Shown piece by piece: positions 63,908-64,000 of a stretch of 64,000 nucleotides of DNA. How positions within the stretch are numbered: the first letter of the stretch is position 1; every line of letters starts with the position of its first letter. The stretch is from Acetobacter lambici (lineage in GTDB: Bacteria > Pseudomonadota > Alphaproteobacteria > Acetobacterales > Acetobacteraceae), in NCBI RefSeq assembly GCF_011516885.1, contig NZ_WOTD01000008.1, forward strand, positions 1 to 64,000. Direction: 5' to 3'. The translations under genes and the position numbers were made by a program. The notes under the pieces were generated by a model, which did no database searches, was not told the origin of the DNA, and saw nothing but the letters and a program-made list of their open reading frames with translations.

Positions 63908-64000
63908 TTACGGCTGCGGCAAGCTGTTCAATCCATACAGTGCATGACGCTCATACATATTGCGCAGCATTTGTGAGAACAACAAAAAAACCATGTCGGA
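63908..64000 (-). CDS. C-terminal end of an unidentified gene, cut by window edge
   Basis: An open frame enters from the right edge and stops at TAA (63908-63910), giving 30 residues that end MYERHALYGLNSLPQP. The hydrophobic SDMVFLLFSQML part followed by a polar tail looks coding, but there is too little sequence to name the product or to judge whether it is intact. Confidence 0.4.
   Translation of the reverse strand, partial: SDMVFLLFSQMLRNMYERHALYGLNSLPQP

Overview
The window reads as chromosome of an acetic acid bacterium (Acetobacteraceae, Acetobacter-like). The reasons are a membrane-bound PQQ glucose dehydrogenase, alphaproteobacterial gene orders (rpmH-rnpA-yidC-engB-argB-dapD-dapE; rpoZ-rsh-acpS-lepB-rnc-era; pyrH-frr-uppS-cdsA-dxr-rseP-bamA-skp-lpxD-fabZ-lpxA-lpxI), an Hsp20/DUF1150 pair, and GC-rich genes with AT-richer spacers. 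The genus is an inference; no rRNA gene is present to settle it.

Layout. 1-325: the cut end of an IS5-family element and a tiny lipoprotein. 700-8640: an MscS-type channel, dnaB, gmk, a short-chain dehydrogenase, an NCS1 nucleobase permease and rlmB. 8849-13208: a plus-strand run of an RNase D-like exonuclease, kdsD, lptC, lptA and lptB (Kdo supply and LPS export). 13300-16390: a MOSC protein, a small membrane protein, the ribosome hibernation factor hpf, and DUF1150 plus hsp20. The hsp20 leader looks like a ROSE RNA thermometer behind an RpoH-type promoter. 16543-18938: def-fmt-truA. 19022-25905 (minus): rpmH-rnpA-yidC-engB-argB-dapD-dapE and a membrane protein of unknown role. 26461-45567 (minus): 20 genes in a row for envelope biogenesis and core processes, from folK, rpoZ and the (p)ppGpp enzyme rsh through signal peptidase, RNase III, Era, UMP kinase, RRF, undecaprenyl and MEP-pathway enzymes, the BAM core protein and lipid A synthesis, to glyoxalase I. 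45749-49476: a NYN-domain protein, a beta-carbonic anhydrase, a frameshifted exo/endonuclease/phosphatase gene and a DEAD-box RNA helicase. 49972-53675: metX-metW downstream of lepA, with a leader that can fold in alternative ways. 53812-59431: an MHYT-GGDEF-EAL protein, an S24-like regulator that has lost its self-cleavage residues, a coupled small protein and glucose dehydrogenase. 59642-64000: glnB-glnA, an aminotransferase, tRNA-His, a lipoprotein and the end of an unidentified gene.

Most of the window is housekeeping. Lipid A and LPS functions are spread over three blocks: kdsD-lptCAB, lpxD-fabZ-lpxA-lpxI, and bamA with skp for outer-membrane proteins. I found no phage, CRISPR array, toxin-antitoxin pair or obvious defence island. 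The observations most worth checking are the hsp20 thermometer, the metX leader, the catalytically dead S24 regulator and its partner, the orphan histidine-box membrane protein, and a sigma-54-like element in front of hpf.
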